A stretch of 64,000 nt of DNA from Vibrio fortis (lineage in GTDB: Bacteria > Pseudomonadota > Gammaproteobacteria > Enterobacterales > Vibrionaceae). Location: the NCBI RefSeq assembly GCF_000695685.1, contig NZ_JFFR01000013.1:1-64000 (forward strand). The letters run 5' to 3'. Numbering within the stretch: the first letter of the stretch is position 1; every line of letters starts with the position of its first letter. Position numbers and translations under genes: made by a program. The notes under the pieces are model-generated. The model saw nothing but the letters and a program-made list of their open reading frames with translations, was not told the origin of the DNA and ran no database searches. Below are positions 52,038 through 62,700 of this stretch, piece after piece.

Positions 52038-53090
52038 CTATTTTCTCGCACCATCAAAACAAGATAAGACATCTTGCTCGAAGTACGGCTCTTGGTTTAC
52101 CCAGAACATGTAATCGACTTTCAAAAACTTCGTAGCAAATGAGACTAAGCTTGGCACTAGGTTTTCACGACCGCTCTCAACATCCATGCTATTGGTTTTA
52201 CCAATGTAATTGCCATCTTGAACTGCAATACTCAGAGGTACCGAGTAGTCACTCTCATGCATCATCGCAAGCGCATGGTTTAGCTGTCCTTTACGTTTTG
52301 GCATCAAATCTGGTGCACCGAGGCCAACACCAATGCTCTCACCATACTCGTAAATCGATTTAAGATAACCTTCATCTTCCCACGGCAGCCATTCGCCAGG
52401 CATAAAGTTCGCGTACTGAATTGTAGCGGACTGTTTAAAACCTGAACTCAAGGCATCCATATTCGACTTTATCGCTGCCACATAAGCCTCATTACTGAAG
52501 CTCGGAGATATCTCGCTTGTCACGCCAATGGCAGATTCTTGAAGGTTTATGCCTTCAATACGGCCGTCGAACGCCTTACCCAAGGCAACAATCAACTTCG
52601 CAAAACGTTGATTGACGTCTTTGTTCCACCTTTTTGCCACCCAGCCTTCATGCACGCCATCATCCGTGATCTGTTTAACAACGCCACCATCGTACTTTTC
52701 CGTCAGAAGGTATTCAGGGACACCTTTAAAGGTGGTTGTAAACGTCGCATCCTGGAGCTGGATAAATAGCTTTTTTCCGTGCGCTTCTAGGTATTCAAGA
52801 TCCGCTTCGATTTGAGAAAAGTCATATTCGCCCTCTACAGGCTCTAACTCCGCCCACGGATACATGATCTGGGCGCCAGCAAAACTATTAGATTTCAGTA
52901 ATGGGTGATTTTGGATGCCGGCCCTGTCTCTCGCAAAATAGACAAAATGGCGAATATCACTCTTTTCGATAGGACAAACTGCACTTTCATGCTTCTTGTA
53001 TTCATTCGCATATCTCTCGCTAGGCTTGACCCATTCAGCGTTAGCATTGGAAGCACAACATATCAGTGCAGCTAGAATTATTTTCTTCAT
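52038..53090 (-). CDS. Secreted clan GH-A-like TIM-barrel protein of unknown family
   Basis: A 350-residue exported protein from ATG 53090 (a TTG one codon earlier is less likely). The signal peptide ends near S-N-A-N-A (15-19). The TIM-barrel glycosidase pattern is visible: I-M-Y-P-W-A-E-L-E-P-V-E-G-E-Y-D-F in the first strand region, then G-I-N-L-Q-E185-S after strand 4, a possible acid/base, and F-W-V-N-Q-E334-P after strand 7, a possible nucleophile. No named GH family was recognised. It is next to the GPH symporter and phosphorylase genes, but a minus-strand terminator separates them. It may act on an extracellular glycan. Confidence 0.65.
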   Translation of the reverse strand: MKKIILAALICCASNANAEWVKPSERYANEYKKHESAVCPIEKSDIRHFVYFARDRAGIQNHPLLKSNSFAGAQIMYPWAELEPVEGEYDFSQIEADLEYLEAHGKKLFIQLQDATFTTTFKGVPEYLLTEKYDGGVVKQITDDGVHEGWVAKRWNKDVNQRFAKLIVALGKAFDGRIEGINLQESAIGVTSEISPSFSNEAYVAAIKSNMDALSSGFKQSATIQYANFMPGEWLPWEDEGYLKSIYEYGESIGVGLGAPDLMPKRKGQLNHALAMMHESDYSVPLSIAVQDGNYIGKTNSMDVESGRENLVPSLVSFATKFLKVDYMFWVNQEPYFEQDVLSCFDGARK

Positions 53091-53258
53091 CAATAGTCTC
53101 TAATTCAATCATTTAGCGCCATAGTACAAGGGTAGTGGCGCCTATAAATCGGCTGTATTGTGCCATATAGGACAGAATTGATAAGGACTAGTCACCACCT
53201 AAAATTAAAATAACAGAGACACTGGTTCATACTTTGGAAATAGTCATTCGATAGAACA

Positions 53259-53289
53259 ACAAAAAAGCCAGTAGCGATAACTACTGGCT
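53259..53289 (-). terminator. Terminator of the GPH symporter / phosphorylase transcript
   Basis: On the minus strand AGCCAGTAG / CTACTGGCT with a six-base loop, followed by TTTTTTGTTG. It lies 32 bp after the symporter stop. Confidence 0.92.
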
Positions 53290-53320
53290 AAAAGGCAGAA
53301 TCAAACTTTAAGAGTTCACT

Positions 53321-54841
53321 TTAGTTGAGTTTTCCACGTCGACGCTCCAACTCTTCTCGCACCTCATTGGCTTTTTGTTCAGTAAAGTCATAGCGATACA
53401 TAACAACGATTGCGAGCAATGCGGTGCATACCGGAATGAAAATATCTGATAGCCTCATCAAATCAATGATGCCTGCTGCTTCTGGTATGCTCAAAAGCGC
53501 CTCTCCGCTAGAAAGGGAGTTTCGGATCTCTTCCAGTCGGCCATAACCAATAGCACTTAACACCCAACCTGACATTAACGTTGCGATAGCTGTACCTAGT
53601 TTTACGAACCACCAGTAAACCGCACCGAATATACCCTCTCGACGTTCGCCGGTATTTAGCTCATCTAGGTCACACACGTCAGCCGTCATTGACATCATTA
53701 GCGTAAATAGACCGCCGATACCAAAAGCCATCAGAGGCAACGAGACAAACATCATCCAATGAGTGCTTGGATTCAAAGCCTGTTCAAACGCCCACCAGCG
53801 TAAGACATAACCGACAATCGAGATAAGAGTAGCGATAATGAAAGCATTTCTCTTACCAAACTTCTGCGATAGCTTTGTAATTGCAGGAATAACCAACAAA
53901 CAAGTACATAGAGAACTGATAGTACCGAACCAAGCTGGCCATGTGCCTGCAGCGCCTTGGTCGCCGTTAAATACGTAAAAAACGATAATGAAAAACGAGA
54001 ATTGTGCAACTGTTTGAAAACCATTAAATACCAAGAAGGTCGCTGTACACAATTTGACAAATGGTAAACATTTGAAGGTTTGCCAGATTCCCTTAAAGAA
54101 CTTACCGAAAATAGCTTTAAACGAAGAGAGGGATAGCTTCTCTGTCGCTTGTTCCATAGGCTGACGCTCTTTACAGAATAACGCAGGAATGACACCAAAC
54201 ACCAAGCACAATAGACCAACCCAAATAGCAAGATCACGGCTTCCCACAGCTGCTGATTCATAAAGATTCGGGTTATAGATCATTACCCAGAACCAAGGTG
54301 CAATAACCCAAGCCAACTGTCCTATCCACTGTGAAACCGCCATAATACGAGTTCGCTCGTGAAAGTCTGGGCTCATTTCATAACCCAAAGCAACTAATGG
54401 TGTAGCAAAAATGGTGTAACCCAGATAGAAAAGTAGAGACAAAAGGAGAAAATACACAAAGTTGTACGCTTCACCATTCTCCGGGTAAATTTGCCACATC
54501 AGCATGAAAGCAACTCCGGTAATGATGGCACCGACAAAAATATAAGGGCGTCGGCGTCCCCAACGTGTTCTTGAGTTGTCGGAAATGTAACCCATTAATG
54601 GGTCAGTAATCGCGTCAAAAAGTCGAGGAACCGCCCCAAGTATACCCACCAGTAATGGATCCATTCCTAACCCCATTACTAACACAATCATAAACACGCC
54701 CAATGCTGCAGCAAACAGCTGGTTCGCTAGGGAGCCTACACCAAAGGCTATTTTTTGATACATGGGAACAGCGCCGTCTACCTTTGGTTGATAGTTCGGT
54801 TCAAAGTCGACTTGGCTGGTCGGTTGGTTTGCTTCACTCAT
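53321..54841 (-). CDS. GPH-family sugar:cation symporter
   Basis: A 506-residue membrane protein with 12 predicted helices, typical of the glycoside-pentoside-hexuronide family (MelB/XynB/YicJ). The marks are P-R-L-F-D-A-I-T-D-P-L-M-G-Y-I-S-D near residue 70 and G-R-R-R-P-Y-I-F-V-G-A near 93, the conserved loop after helix 2/3. AAGGT precedes the start. It lies downstream of the GH161-like phosphorylase in the same transcript with a 157-bp spacer. It probably imports the oligo-beta-glucans cleaved by the phosphorylases. Confidence 0.92.
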   Translation of the reverse strand: MSEANQPTSQVDFEPNYQPKVDGAVPMYQKIAFGVGSLANQLFAAALGVFMIVLVMGLGMDPLLVGILGAVPRLFDAITDPLMGYISDNSRTRWGRRRPYIFVGAIITGVAFMLMWQIYPENGEAYNFVYFLLLSLLFYLGYTIFATPLVALGYEMSPDFHERTRIMAVSQWIGQLAWVIAPWFWVMIYNPNLYESAAVGSRDLAIWVGLLCLVFGVIPALFCKERQPMEQATEKLSLSSFKAIFGKFFKGIWQTFKCLPFVKLCTATFLVFNGFQTVAQFSFFIIVFYVFNGDQGAAGTWPAWFGTISSLCTCLLVIPAITKLSQKFGKRNAFIIATLISIVGYVLRWWAFEQALNPSTHWMMFVSLPLMAFGIGGLFTLMMSMTADVCDLDELNTGERREGIFGAVYWWFVKLGTAIATLMSGWVLSAIGYGRLEEIRNSLSSGEALLSIPEAAGIIDLMRLSDIFIPVCTALLAIVVMYRYDFTEQKANEVREELERRRGKLN

Positions 54842-54934
54842 ATTAATACCTTTAATCCATCAATAGGTTTTCGCCCAAGCTACAGACAAAACTCATTATT
54901 TAAATTCGTAACACCATTTGCGGTTTGTTCAACT

Positions 54935-54963
54935 CGCACTGACCATTAATTTCGGCCAGTGCG
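54935..54963. promoter_or_regulatory. Intergenic hairpin between phosphorylase and symporter genes
   Basis: CGCACTG and CAGTGCG form a 7-bp stem, extended by a CC/GG pair across one mismatch. There is no T-run on either strand, so it is not a terminator; it could shield the upstream mRNA from 3' decay or set the ratio of the two proteins. Confidence 0.5.
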
Positions 54964-54998
54964 TTAAACACAGGCAGTGTCTCTTGTCTAATTTCCCG

Positions 54999-57900
54999 CT
55001 AATTCATTTCCACAATAAGTTTTGTAACTTCTCCAGCTCGAATGGCTTCGGCATGCTCGCCATAAATGGCTTCTAGCGATAAAACTCTCCCATCTGAATA
55101 CTCCAATGTGTATTCCGAGACAGCAAAGCCTTCGTATGTATTGAGTCGTGACGGATTAACGTACGTTACTCGCGTCTTACCCATGAAAGTAAATGAAACC
55201 TCATCGTTTTCATCAAAGAAGTCGGCAGGTAGTGCAGGTTTCAAATTCAGTTTTAGTCTTTCGTCTTCTACTACGAATGGCTGATGACCGAACATCATCA
55301 TCGTCCACATATGGAGCATTTCCACCGTCGAACCTGATAGTCTCGCGACGAAACCTTGACCATGAGTATTCGGGTCAGGGTTGCACGTCGGGGCGATAAA
55401 TGAAGAGTTCTCTAAAATGCTTCTTCCATATACTTCCGGGTCCATAAAGCAAACCAGGTTAGTACCTATCTCTTTGAAGTATTGCTCGTACAGACCCGCT
55501 TTCAACAAACCGAGTAAATATTTGTAGTTCATGTGTAAGAAATTCGATTCACGTTCAAGCCACCCTTTAGTGAAGGCTCTTGCACGCCCAATCTCTAAAC
55601 TCATGTCATCCAAGCATTCACTTGTCTTAAATTGACCCAGCTCTGCATCGTAGATCTCAGTTGATTTGATGTTTTTGTAGTCAAGTAAGTTACTCTGTGC
55701 GTCATCACTCACCTTCAGATGGCGTGCTGGTGCTTCCAGAAATGCTGGCAATACGTGGAGTTTGAACGCCTTAGCTTTGACTAGTGGTAACTTGTAGTGC
55801 CCAATCTTTGGCTTACCATTCTCAAAAATTTCTTCATATTCAGTCACTTCATAATGTAGGAATGTTGGTAGCACACCATTTGATAGAGACTTGGCCTTGT
55901 CTAAACCCAATTCCAATTTCGTGACCATTTGACGAATCAATGCCATTACATCTGATACGTTCAAGCGCTCTGAATTCGATTTGACGTTAAACCTTACAGC
56001 CATACGATAGTCTTCTCGAATAGAGGAGATCTCATCCCAGTACTGATAACCGATGCAGCCAGTATTCAAAACCGTATTGACACGGAATATGTAATCTACA
56101 AACTCAGGAGGGAGTTGCATCGAACCATTGAATTCGCAGGCATTACGCAGGAACTTCAGTAGTCTCAATAGTTCGACTGTCTCTGAAACACCTGAACCAA
56201 ACAAACCAGGTAAGCCATTCATTGCGTCATTCCAACCAGGTTTGTCTGATTCCATCTCGATACCAATACCTTCGGGATCGAGAGTACAGAACTTATTAAA
56301 GGCTAGCGTGAACAGCTTGGTAAACAGGTTAGTTTTTATGACCTCTCCCTTTCCATCGACCGCCCAATTTGAGCCATCAATGTCCATTGCAAGTCGTTCT
56401 ACTTTCTCCTCATCATTGTGAAGTAGAGACCCATATCGTCTCACTTTGCCTTCTTTGGAAAGTACGGTTTTCTCATCTCGAGGCAAAACAGTGACAGGCG
56501 ACGAATAGTACTTGTAGTCGTAGTTATCAAAGAGAAATGCTTTTTTTGTATCTGGATGAACGGCTAGATGTGATTCAACGAGATCGAGAATATAAGTCCA
56601 GTGATCGACCCAAAAGCCTTCCCCAAAACTTGCTTCAATATTCTGTTCCGAGTGCTTCAAAACCTCAGACAAAAGCGTCATGTCATCTCTAGAGGATGTA
56701 ATCCCTTCATTCGACATCGTGTTAATAATCGTTCCTGGAGTGAACTTCTTACTAAGTATGTCTTCCATTACGTCATGTTTGTTATCGAAGTTCTGTTCAA
56801 CCAGAGATTTAACATCAACGCGATCATGAAGTTGGAATGTTGAGCCATTAACGCCTAGTGGGTTGTAACCATCTAACTGAATCAGAGAAGCAAATAGTTT
56901 TACGTTGTAGTCACCAATCTTAGGATTAAATAGAGAGTCTACACGGCGGTTCTGACACACATCTCGGAAGTTGCCGTTGCCCTGTGAAAAGTATTCAGGC
57001 GCGACATTGAAAAAGTTGTAATCACGCTCTAAATCACCATGTTTGCGAGAAAAGACGTGATACACATGGTTTCCTTTATCACCTTCAAACAAAAGTGGGT
57101 ATCCGCCTCGCAAAATGTTGTCCAGATAGTTTTGTTTGATGTATTGGTCGAAAACGGGGTTTGACGTTTTACAGTCTACTTCTTGAACCAATTCATTGAT
57201 AACCAATGCCGACTCGTTCTCTTTGGCATCAAAATACTGACTCGAGACCATTTCACTGACTTTGCTGTTAAGTTGATCAACATTATTAACATGGCCAATG
57301 ATGGTTCTTAAAACAAAGGTGTCGCTCGCATTTAGCTCCAGAGTAACCGGAGTGAACCCAACAGGAATTTTGTTTGCGGTTATTTGCTGTTTGCTTTTTA
57401 GCTCGTCAATTGTGTTCTCTTGGAATGACACAGGAGTGGTCATTGAGGTGTCGTGGCCAAAAACAAGTTCACCATCAACAATCGGGCGAATAACTTGTTC
57501 ATTTGCGAAAGATAAGTAGAAGTTCCCTTTATCCAAAGTGCCCACTTCGGCACTGTCTGATGTCGTCGAACGCATTTTAAAAAATGGTACATCATTTTCT
57601 AGGTTGTAGACGTCCATCCAACTTCTCAATAGATTCGACATCTCTTTAAACAGAGTATTCGGCGTACCAAAAGGTAGAATTTGAGAAAGACCGTCAATCA
57701 GTTCAATGTTTCGAGTGGTACCAGTGAGATCTTTGATCTCTACTTTTCTCATGATTGCCGCGAGACTGTCGTTAGGCAAACCGAAATACGTCACTGTCAC
57801 CTGTAAACCAAGCTCTTCGTTCTTTTCAGATACTTTGAATTTATCGCGCTTAATGTACATTTTTCGTTGAGTACTTTGGGAACGTTTAGTACCAAAAAAC

Positions 57901-58172
57901 TCATAAACTTCACCCTGAAGTTTAACGAAGGTGCGAAAACCAACTCGACCTACATTTTGGTATGCCGTCACTGCAGGTGAGAACTCAAGAATAGGATTGT
58001 CTTTGTTCTCTACGCCGAATGAACATAAGCCTTGTCCCCTATTGACGTAAAACGCCCACAGTGGGATGCCCTTCTTCCCAGCTAAGCCTGGCAAAAATGA
58101 GGAAAATGTCTTCTTCAAGTCATAATCGTCAATGACGAACTCTTCATTTTCCAGATAATATTCTTTATTCAT
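54999..58172 (-). CDS. Large glycoside phosphorylase, GH161-like (probable beta-1,3-glucan phosphorylase)
   Basis: A 1057-residue cytoplasmic enzyme of the GH94/GH149/GH161 phosphorylase clan; its opening (N-K-E-Y-Y-L-E-N-E-E-F-V-I-D-D-Y-D) and length recall GH161. An N-terminal beta-sandwich precedes an (alpha/alpha)6 barrel. The likely general acid is Asp649 in G-W-N-D-A-M-N. Phosphate/sugar-contact motifs R-K-H-G-D-L-E-R, G-N-F-R-D-V-C-Q-N and D-G-Y-N-P lie at about 375-440 and are shared with the second large phosphorylase at 59773. It would split oligo-beta-glucans with phosphate to give glucose 1-phosphate. A LacI-type palindrome lies 124 bp upstream. The linkage (beta-1,3 or beta-1,2) is not settled. 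Confidence 0.8.
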   Translation of the reverse strand: MNKEYYLENEEFVIDDYDLKKTFSSFLPGLAGKKGIPLWAFYVNRGQGLCSFGVENKDNPILEFSPAVTAYQNVGRVGFRTFVKLQGEVYEFFGTKRSQSTQRKMYIKRDKFKVSEKNEELGLQVTVTYFGLPNDSLAAIMRKVEIKDLTGTTRNIELIDGLSQILPFGTPNTLFKEMSNLLRSWMDVYNLENDVPFFKMRSTTSDSAEVGTLDKGNFYLSFANEQVIRPIVDGELVFGHDTSMTTPVSFQENTIDELKSKQQITANKIPVGFTPVTLELNASDTFVLRTIIGHVNNVDQLNSKVSEMVSSQYFDAKENESALVINELVQEVDCKTSNPVFDQYIKQNYLDNILRGGYPLLFEGDKGNHVYHVFSRKHGDLERDYNFFNVAPEYFSQGNGNFRDVCQNRRVDSLFNPKIGDYNVKLFASLIQLDGYNPLGVNGSTFQLHDRVDVKSLVEQNFDNKHDVMEDILSKKFTPGTIINTMSNEGITSSRDDMTLLSEVLKHSEQNIEASFGEGFWVDHWTYILDLVESHLAVHPDTKKAFLFDNYDYKYYSSPVTVLPRDEKTVLSKEGKVRRYGSLLHNDEEKVERLAMDIDGSNWAVDGKGEVIKTNLFTKLFTLAFNKFCTLDPEGIGIEMESDKPGWNDAMNGLPGLFGSGVSETVELLRLLKFLRNACEFNGSMQLPPEFVDYIFRVNTVLNTGCIGYQYWDEISSIREDYRMAVRFNVKSNSERLNVSDVMALIRQMVTKLELGLDKAKSLSNGVLPTFLHYEVTEYEEIFENGKPKIGHYKLPLVKAKAFKLHVLPAFLEAPARHLKVSDDAQSNLLDYKNIKSTEIYDAELGQFKTSECLDDMSLEIGRARAFTKGWLERESNFLHMNYKYLLGLLKAGLYEQYFKEIGTNLVCFMDPEVYGRSILENSSFIAPTCNPDPNTHGQGFVARLSGSTVEMLHMWTMMMFGHQPFVVEDERLKLNLKPALPADFFDENDEVSFTFMGKTRVTYVNPSRLNTYEGFAVSEYTLEYSDGRVLSLEAIYGEHAEAIRAGEVTKLIVEMN

Positions 58173-58295
58173 GGTCACTATACCTACCTAAACTCTTGTA
58201 TCCCGACACGAGAAAAATTAATGAAGCTCTTTCCATCGCTACCTGATGTTTTATTCAGGCTTTGGTGAGATATTGAGGAAACAACTCAACCCACC

Positions 58296-58315
58296 AAAAG
58301 AAAGCGCTTTCTTTT
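58296..58315. promoter_or_regulatory. Perfect 20-bp palindrome, LacI-type operator
   Basis: AAAAGAAAGCGCTTTCTTTT is a perfect palindrome with the central GCGC typical of LacI-family sites. It lies 124 bp upstream of the GH161-like gene and 360 bp upstream of lacI on the divergent side. A related but imperfect GAAACGCTTTC occurs at 58506-58516, nearer the lacI start. The 502-bp gap around these holds no apparent gene. Confidence 0.8.
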
Positions 58316-58674
58316 ATGTTTGTAAGATACCCTCACCCAAATGGATAAGTCCATGAAAAAATAAAATGCCATCAAAAAACGTGAACTCCCCCCTCATTAA
58401 ACCTGTTTTTATTACGGTTAGATCCATTCCAAACTAGGAATATCGATCCTATTTAACGCATCTCAGTACAAGATATTGTTGCTTTTGTTACCTGGATGCA
58501 GTTTTGAAACGCTTTCTTCTGTACCTCAACTATCAAGGAGTATAAAATTGGAAGTAGAAGTAAAAAGATAAAGTAGAATCAATCACTTGCATTAGTTGGC
58601 ATATTGATAAACTCAAGCTTTACCTTTCTAATTGAAATACGTCATCTATTAAACATGGAAATTTTCGACCTATT

Positions 58675-59691
58675 ATGCAGAAACAAGTCATAACCATTAA
58701 AGAAGTCGCTGAATACGCCAATGTCTCACAAGCTACTGTTTCTCGTGTGATAAACGGTCAAAACTCTGTGAAAGAGAAAAACTTAGAAAAGGTAAAAAAA
58801 GCGATCGCTGAGCTCGGCTATACTCCCAACTCAGCCGCAAAAGCACTCGCTAGTAACCGCTCAAACAGTATCGGTATGTTAGTTGGAAGCTTGGATGGCC
58901 CCTTTTATGGACCGCTGATGCACTCTGCAGAAGACACCCTTTATAAAAAAGGACTGCATTTCATTGTTACGAGCGGTCAAGACGATGAGAAAAAGGAGCA
59001 CGATGCTCTAAACTTCTTGCGCTCTAAACAGGTCGATGGTGCGATTGTTCACGCTGATAAAGTCTCTGACGATACATTAAAAAGCCTAACCAGCGATTTT
59101 AAAGCATTGGTGGTATTGAACCGAAAAATCGCCGAACTGAAAGATCAATGCCTCTATCTCGATAATGAGCTTGGTGGCTACATTGCAACCAAACACCTCT
59201 TGGACAATGGACACAAAAACATTGCGTGCATTACCGGGCCGATGTCTAAACAAGATGCTCGCGATCGCTTGCTTGGCTATATTCGAGCGTTGGCTGAGCA
59301 CGGTGTACCATACGATCCAAATTTAACCATTGAAGCTCGCTTTGATCATGAAGGTAACTTTGAAACTGCATCAAAGCTGTTAGACCGAGACAACAAAATC
59401 ACTGCCATATTTTGTCAAAACGATAATATAGCGTTAGCAGTTTATGATGTGTGCGTTCATCGCAATCTACTGATTGGAGAAGATATTTCAGTTGTAGGTT
59501 TCGATAATGACTTGTTGTCGAAACACATGCGACCACAGCTGACAACCGTCGGTTTTCCACTTTATGAAATGGGGAAAATAGCGGGAGATATGATCATAGA
59601 CCAGATCAACGGCACAGGTAAAATGACAAGCAGGAAGTTGATTCCCACCATTGTTATACGTGATTCAGTAAAAGACATGACCACCAAGTAA
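58675..59691 (+). CDS. LacI-family transcriptional regulator of the glucan locus
   Basis: A 338-residue LacI regulator. The headpiece is I-T-I-K-E-V-A-E-Y-A-N-V-S-Q-A-T-V-S-R-V-I-N-G at about residues 6-28, with A-A-K-A-L-A-S-N-R-S as the hinge helix. The periplasmic-binding-like core includes Y-L-D-N-E-L-G-G-Y-I and V-V-G-F-D-N-D. It lies between the two phosphorylase genes, and palindromes with GCGC centres at 58296-58315 and 63244-63255 fit it. The inducer is probably an oligosaccharide or glucose-phosphate product of the locus. Confidence 0.92.
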   Translation: MQKQVITIKEVAEYANVSQATVSRVINGQNSVKEKNLEKVKKAIAELGYTPNSAAKALASNRSNSIGMLVGSLDGPFYGPLMHSAEDTLYKKGLHFIVTSGQDDEKKEHDALNFLRSKQVDGAIVHADKVSDDTLKSLTSDFKALVVLNRKIAELKDQCLYLDNELGGYIATKHLLDNGHKNIACITGPMSKQDARDRLLGYIRALAEHGVPYDPNLTIEARFDHEGNFETASKLLDRDNKITAIFCQNDNIALAVYDVCVHRNLLIGEDISVVGFDNDLLSKHMRPQLTTVGFPLYEMGKIAGDMIIDQINGTGKMTSRKLIPTIVIRDSVKDMTTK

Positions 59692-59720
59692 CACCAACAA
59701 GCCCACCTGTGCATCAAAAG

Positions 59721-59747
59721 AAAAAGCCATACTTGATATGGCTTTTT
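59721..59747. terminator. Bidirectional terminator between lacI and the GH149-like gene
   Basis: Perfect 10-bp stem AAAAAGCCAT / ATGGCTTTTT with a seven-base loop, with A-rich and T-rich flanks. It lies 30 bp after lacI and just beyond the stop of the converging GH149-like gene. Confidence 0.92.
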
Positions 59748-59772
59748 CAGTCTTACTTAATACATGCTAGTA

Positions 59773-62700
59773 CTAGTGTTTTACGCTGCTCGTTGGTAGC
59801 GACACATAGATTGAATGTATCACTGCCGAGCGTTCAAATAACCATTGCGATAATTCAACGGACAGGCAATTACCTTCACATTCTACATACTGTCCATTCA
59901 TCAATTTGACCAGTATAGAGGCTTGAGTGACTTCATGGTCCAGTTTGTAGACAAAAGGAACCTGACAATACGTAAAGGCCAAGCAATTACCCTCTAGCCT
60001 TAGAGATTGGTGTAACCCATCAACATCCACGTAATTGAATACATCACAATTAGAGAGGAATTCTGACGCTTTCAAAAGCGTTGGTGCTACACGTAATTGT
60101 GCTTGCTCAACCTCAATGCCTAGCTCACCGAAACGAGTGATGATCTCCTCCTTCACTTGCCCCGTCATACCAGGTTGCTGCGCTCCGACTTGCTTTGGTG
60201 TGTGCGAATATGGATCTGTAGGAAACGCCCCGTAATTATGCGGAGTCTTATTAAAGCCAATTCCTCCACGAATACGATAGTAATAGTCGTCAAGCTTAAC
60301 TGTGACAGCGCTCATTCCCGTTTCGAGATAGGAAGACTGATAGCTCTCTTGCACGGCTAACAAGAGCTTAGAGACCATATGCCAGTAGATACACCCAAGC
60401 CCTTCATAACCGAACATGGTCCCAGAGCGCCCTGTAAATGCGCTATGATTGAAGACATCTTCATATAAATCTATAACTGCCTGCCAATCGGTGTCACTAA
60501 AGCTTGGATAATCGCCTTTCACTTGCTCGATTCGCTCGCAGAGGACCCCAGCATTCTCAAAATCTGCATGAAAATGATACTTCTGCTCAATGTCTTTCGA
60601 GATGATGCGCGTATCATTTCTTAACAACATATGACCTAACAATGTGCTTGATTGGACGGCAAATTGGTCGACGCAGTTCTTCTCCATAAACCCTTTGAGG
60701 GTTCGATCTGGGTACAACATAAAGGATTGTTGATCCGGTCTATACATGTCGCTAGCAAACAGATTGTCTAGCAGCTCCACAGTCTGGCTGCCATCTAAGA
60801 GACCTGCACTCAACACAGCAACTTGCCCCTCAAGCATAGGGTAAAGTTCCTGTACATACGCACCCTCATCTTTCAAATCCAAAATATTATAGGCGTTATA
60901 CAGTCCATCCTTACGCTTGTTGTTAGCAATCGTGCGATCAATAAGTAATTGCGTTGTACTCATAAAGCCTTTTATGTATTGGCTATCTACCGACGTTTTG
61001 CCCGAGAAGCCCTCTTGGTAGACTTTACTGCGATACCTTTCGCCTTCATTAGCGAGATCCGTCAGAAGCGACATACGCAATTGAGGAGTTGCCGCGTCAT
61101 GCTTCAAGACATTTGCTGTTGCTTCTAAGATGTAGTAGCTGCGGTTTAACCATTCACTCACTTCTTTCGAAAGCACAAGACTCTTAGGTGCACGATCCAA
61201 TAACTGCGTCATAAATTCCGTATAACGACGCATATAGTAGAGCGTGACCATTGATAGACCACTGCCTACAATTGCGTTATTCGCATCGTTCCATTCTGGG
61301 CGTTGTGTATTGAGCCAAATACCACCATCAAGCACAAAATTGCTCAATTTAGCCAGCAGAGGAACCAACAACTTCTCCATCAGAGAAACCAGATAAACAT
61401 TATCCGTATCGTCTAACACTAAACGTCCGTCGTTACCGAGCTTAGAACAAAGCTGATCAATAACTTTCTGTTTTTCGTCATTAAATATGACTGTGTCTTT
61501 AGGGTTTTCAAATATGCTTTCTACGCTAACAATTTCGTAAGGGACATTGGCGTAGCTAAAATGTTCTTCATTCAGCCAATTGACCAGCTCTGAACTTTGA
61601 TACTTGTTCGCAAGCTCAAGCAGTTTAAGCAGATAGATAATTTGATGGTCGCCCCAGTAACCAATGTTACTCCAAGGGTTATCAAGCTCGAGCATTTCCC
61701 AATCAATACCATCCTTTGTGATTCGATATGGGTTGTAGCCATCCATTGTTGATGCATTAACAAACTTAGCCATGAATGACCCAATGAATTTTGGATAGCT
61801 TAACGCCAGTGCCTCCCAGTTCTGAAAGATATCTCGCCAATTCCCCTGATAACCAAGAAGACGGTTTCCTTCATCATCTCGAACATTAATTTCGTAATGA
61901 TTCCAAGGACGACTTGGATCGCCATGGCGACGACCGAACGTCAATGGTAAATATTCGTATGCAAGTCGAACAAGTTGCTCATCTCCGGTCTCTCTTGCTA
62001 AAGAAATCAGCTCAGGGTGGCTAAGCTTAGCAGGCAATGAATTAAGCAAGGCGCTGTGTCTGTGGGCAACCAAATTATTGGTTCGTGCAAAAGTACTCTT
62101 AACATCGTCGATGTTTAGTTCATAGCTATCAACAAATACCCCACCACGCATACTGTTAAAGAGAACATTTGCATAATGATGGACGTCTGTTTCTTCTGAT
62201 GAGGTGAGTTGCCATGCATCGGCACCAGACATTAAACCAATCAACTCGTCTTGATTGGCTTTTATATCAGCCTTGATCTGAGCAGTTAGTGAACGGTCTT
62301 CCAAAAGTAGCGCCTTTGTTCGCTCTACCTCTTTATGTGTCTGATCTATATCAGCTGCAATCAACCATTGTTGTTTCTGGCTCGGCTTGAGTTCAAACTC
62401 TTGATGGACAAAATAGGCACCACGCTCTCCACGTATCAAAGGTTGAGCATCAAGCTCCATATTTCTTCTAAATCGAGCGAGTTCTTTCGAACTCAGTAGT
62501 ATTTGATGGTCGTTATCAACAAGAGAAAACACCGACGTTGCGCGCAACGACTCTGCAGGGTCTGCCTTATCGCTTAGCTTCGCATACAAGCTATAAAGAG
62601 CGAGTGGTAAATCCCCCACCTGCTCATTCCATTTGTATGCATCCACCAACGCACTGCTAGTTTGCATCACCGTTTTCGGGACTTCAGGCGGAAGTATGTT

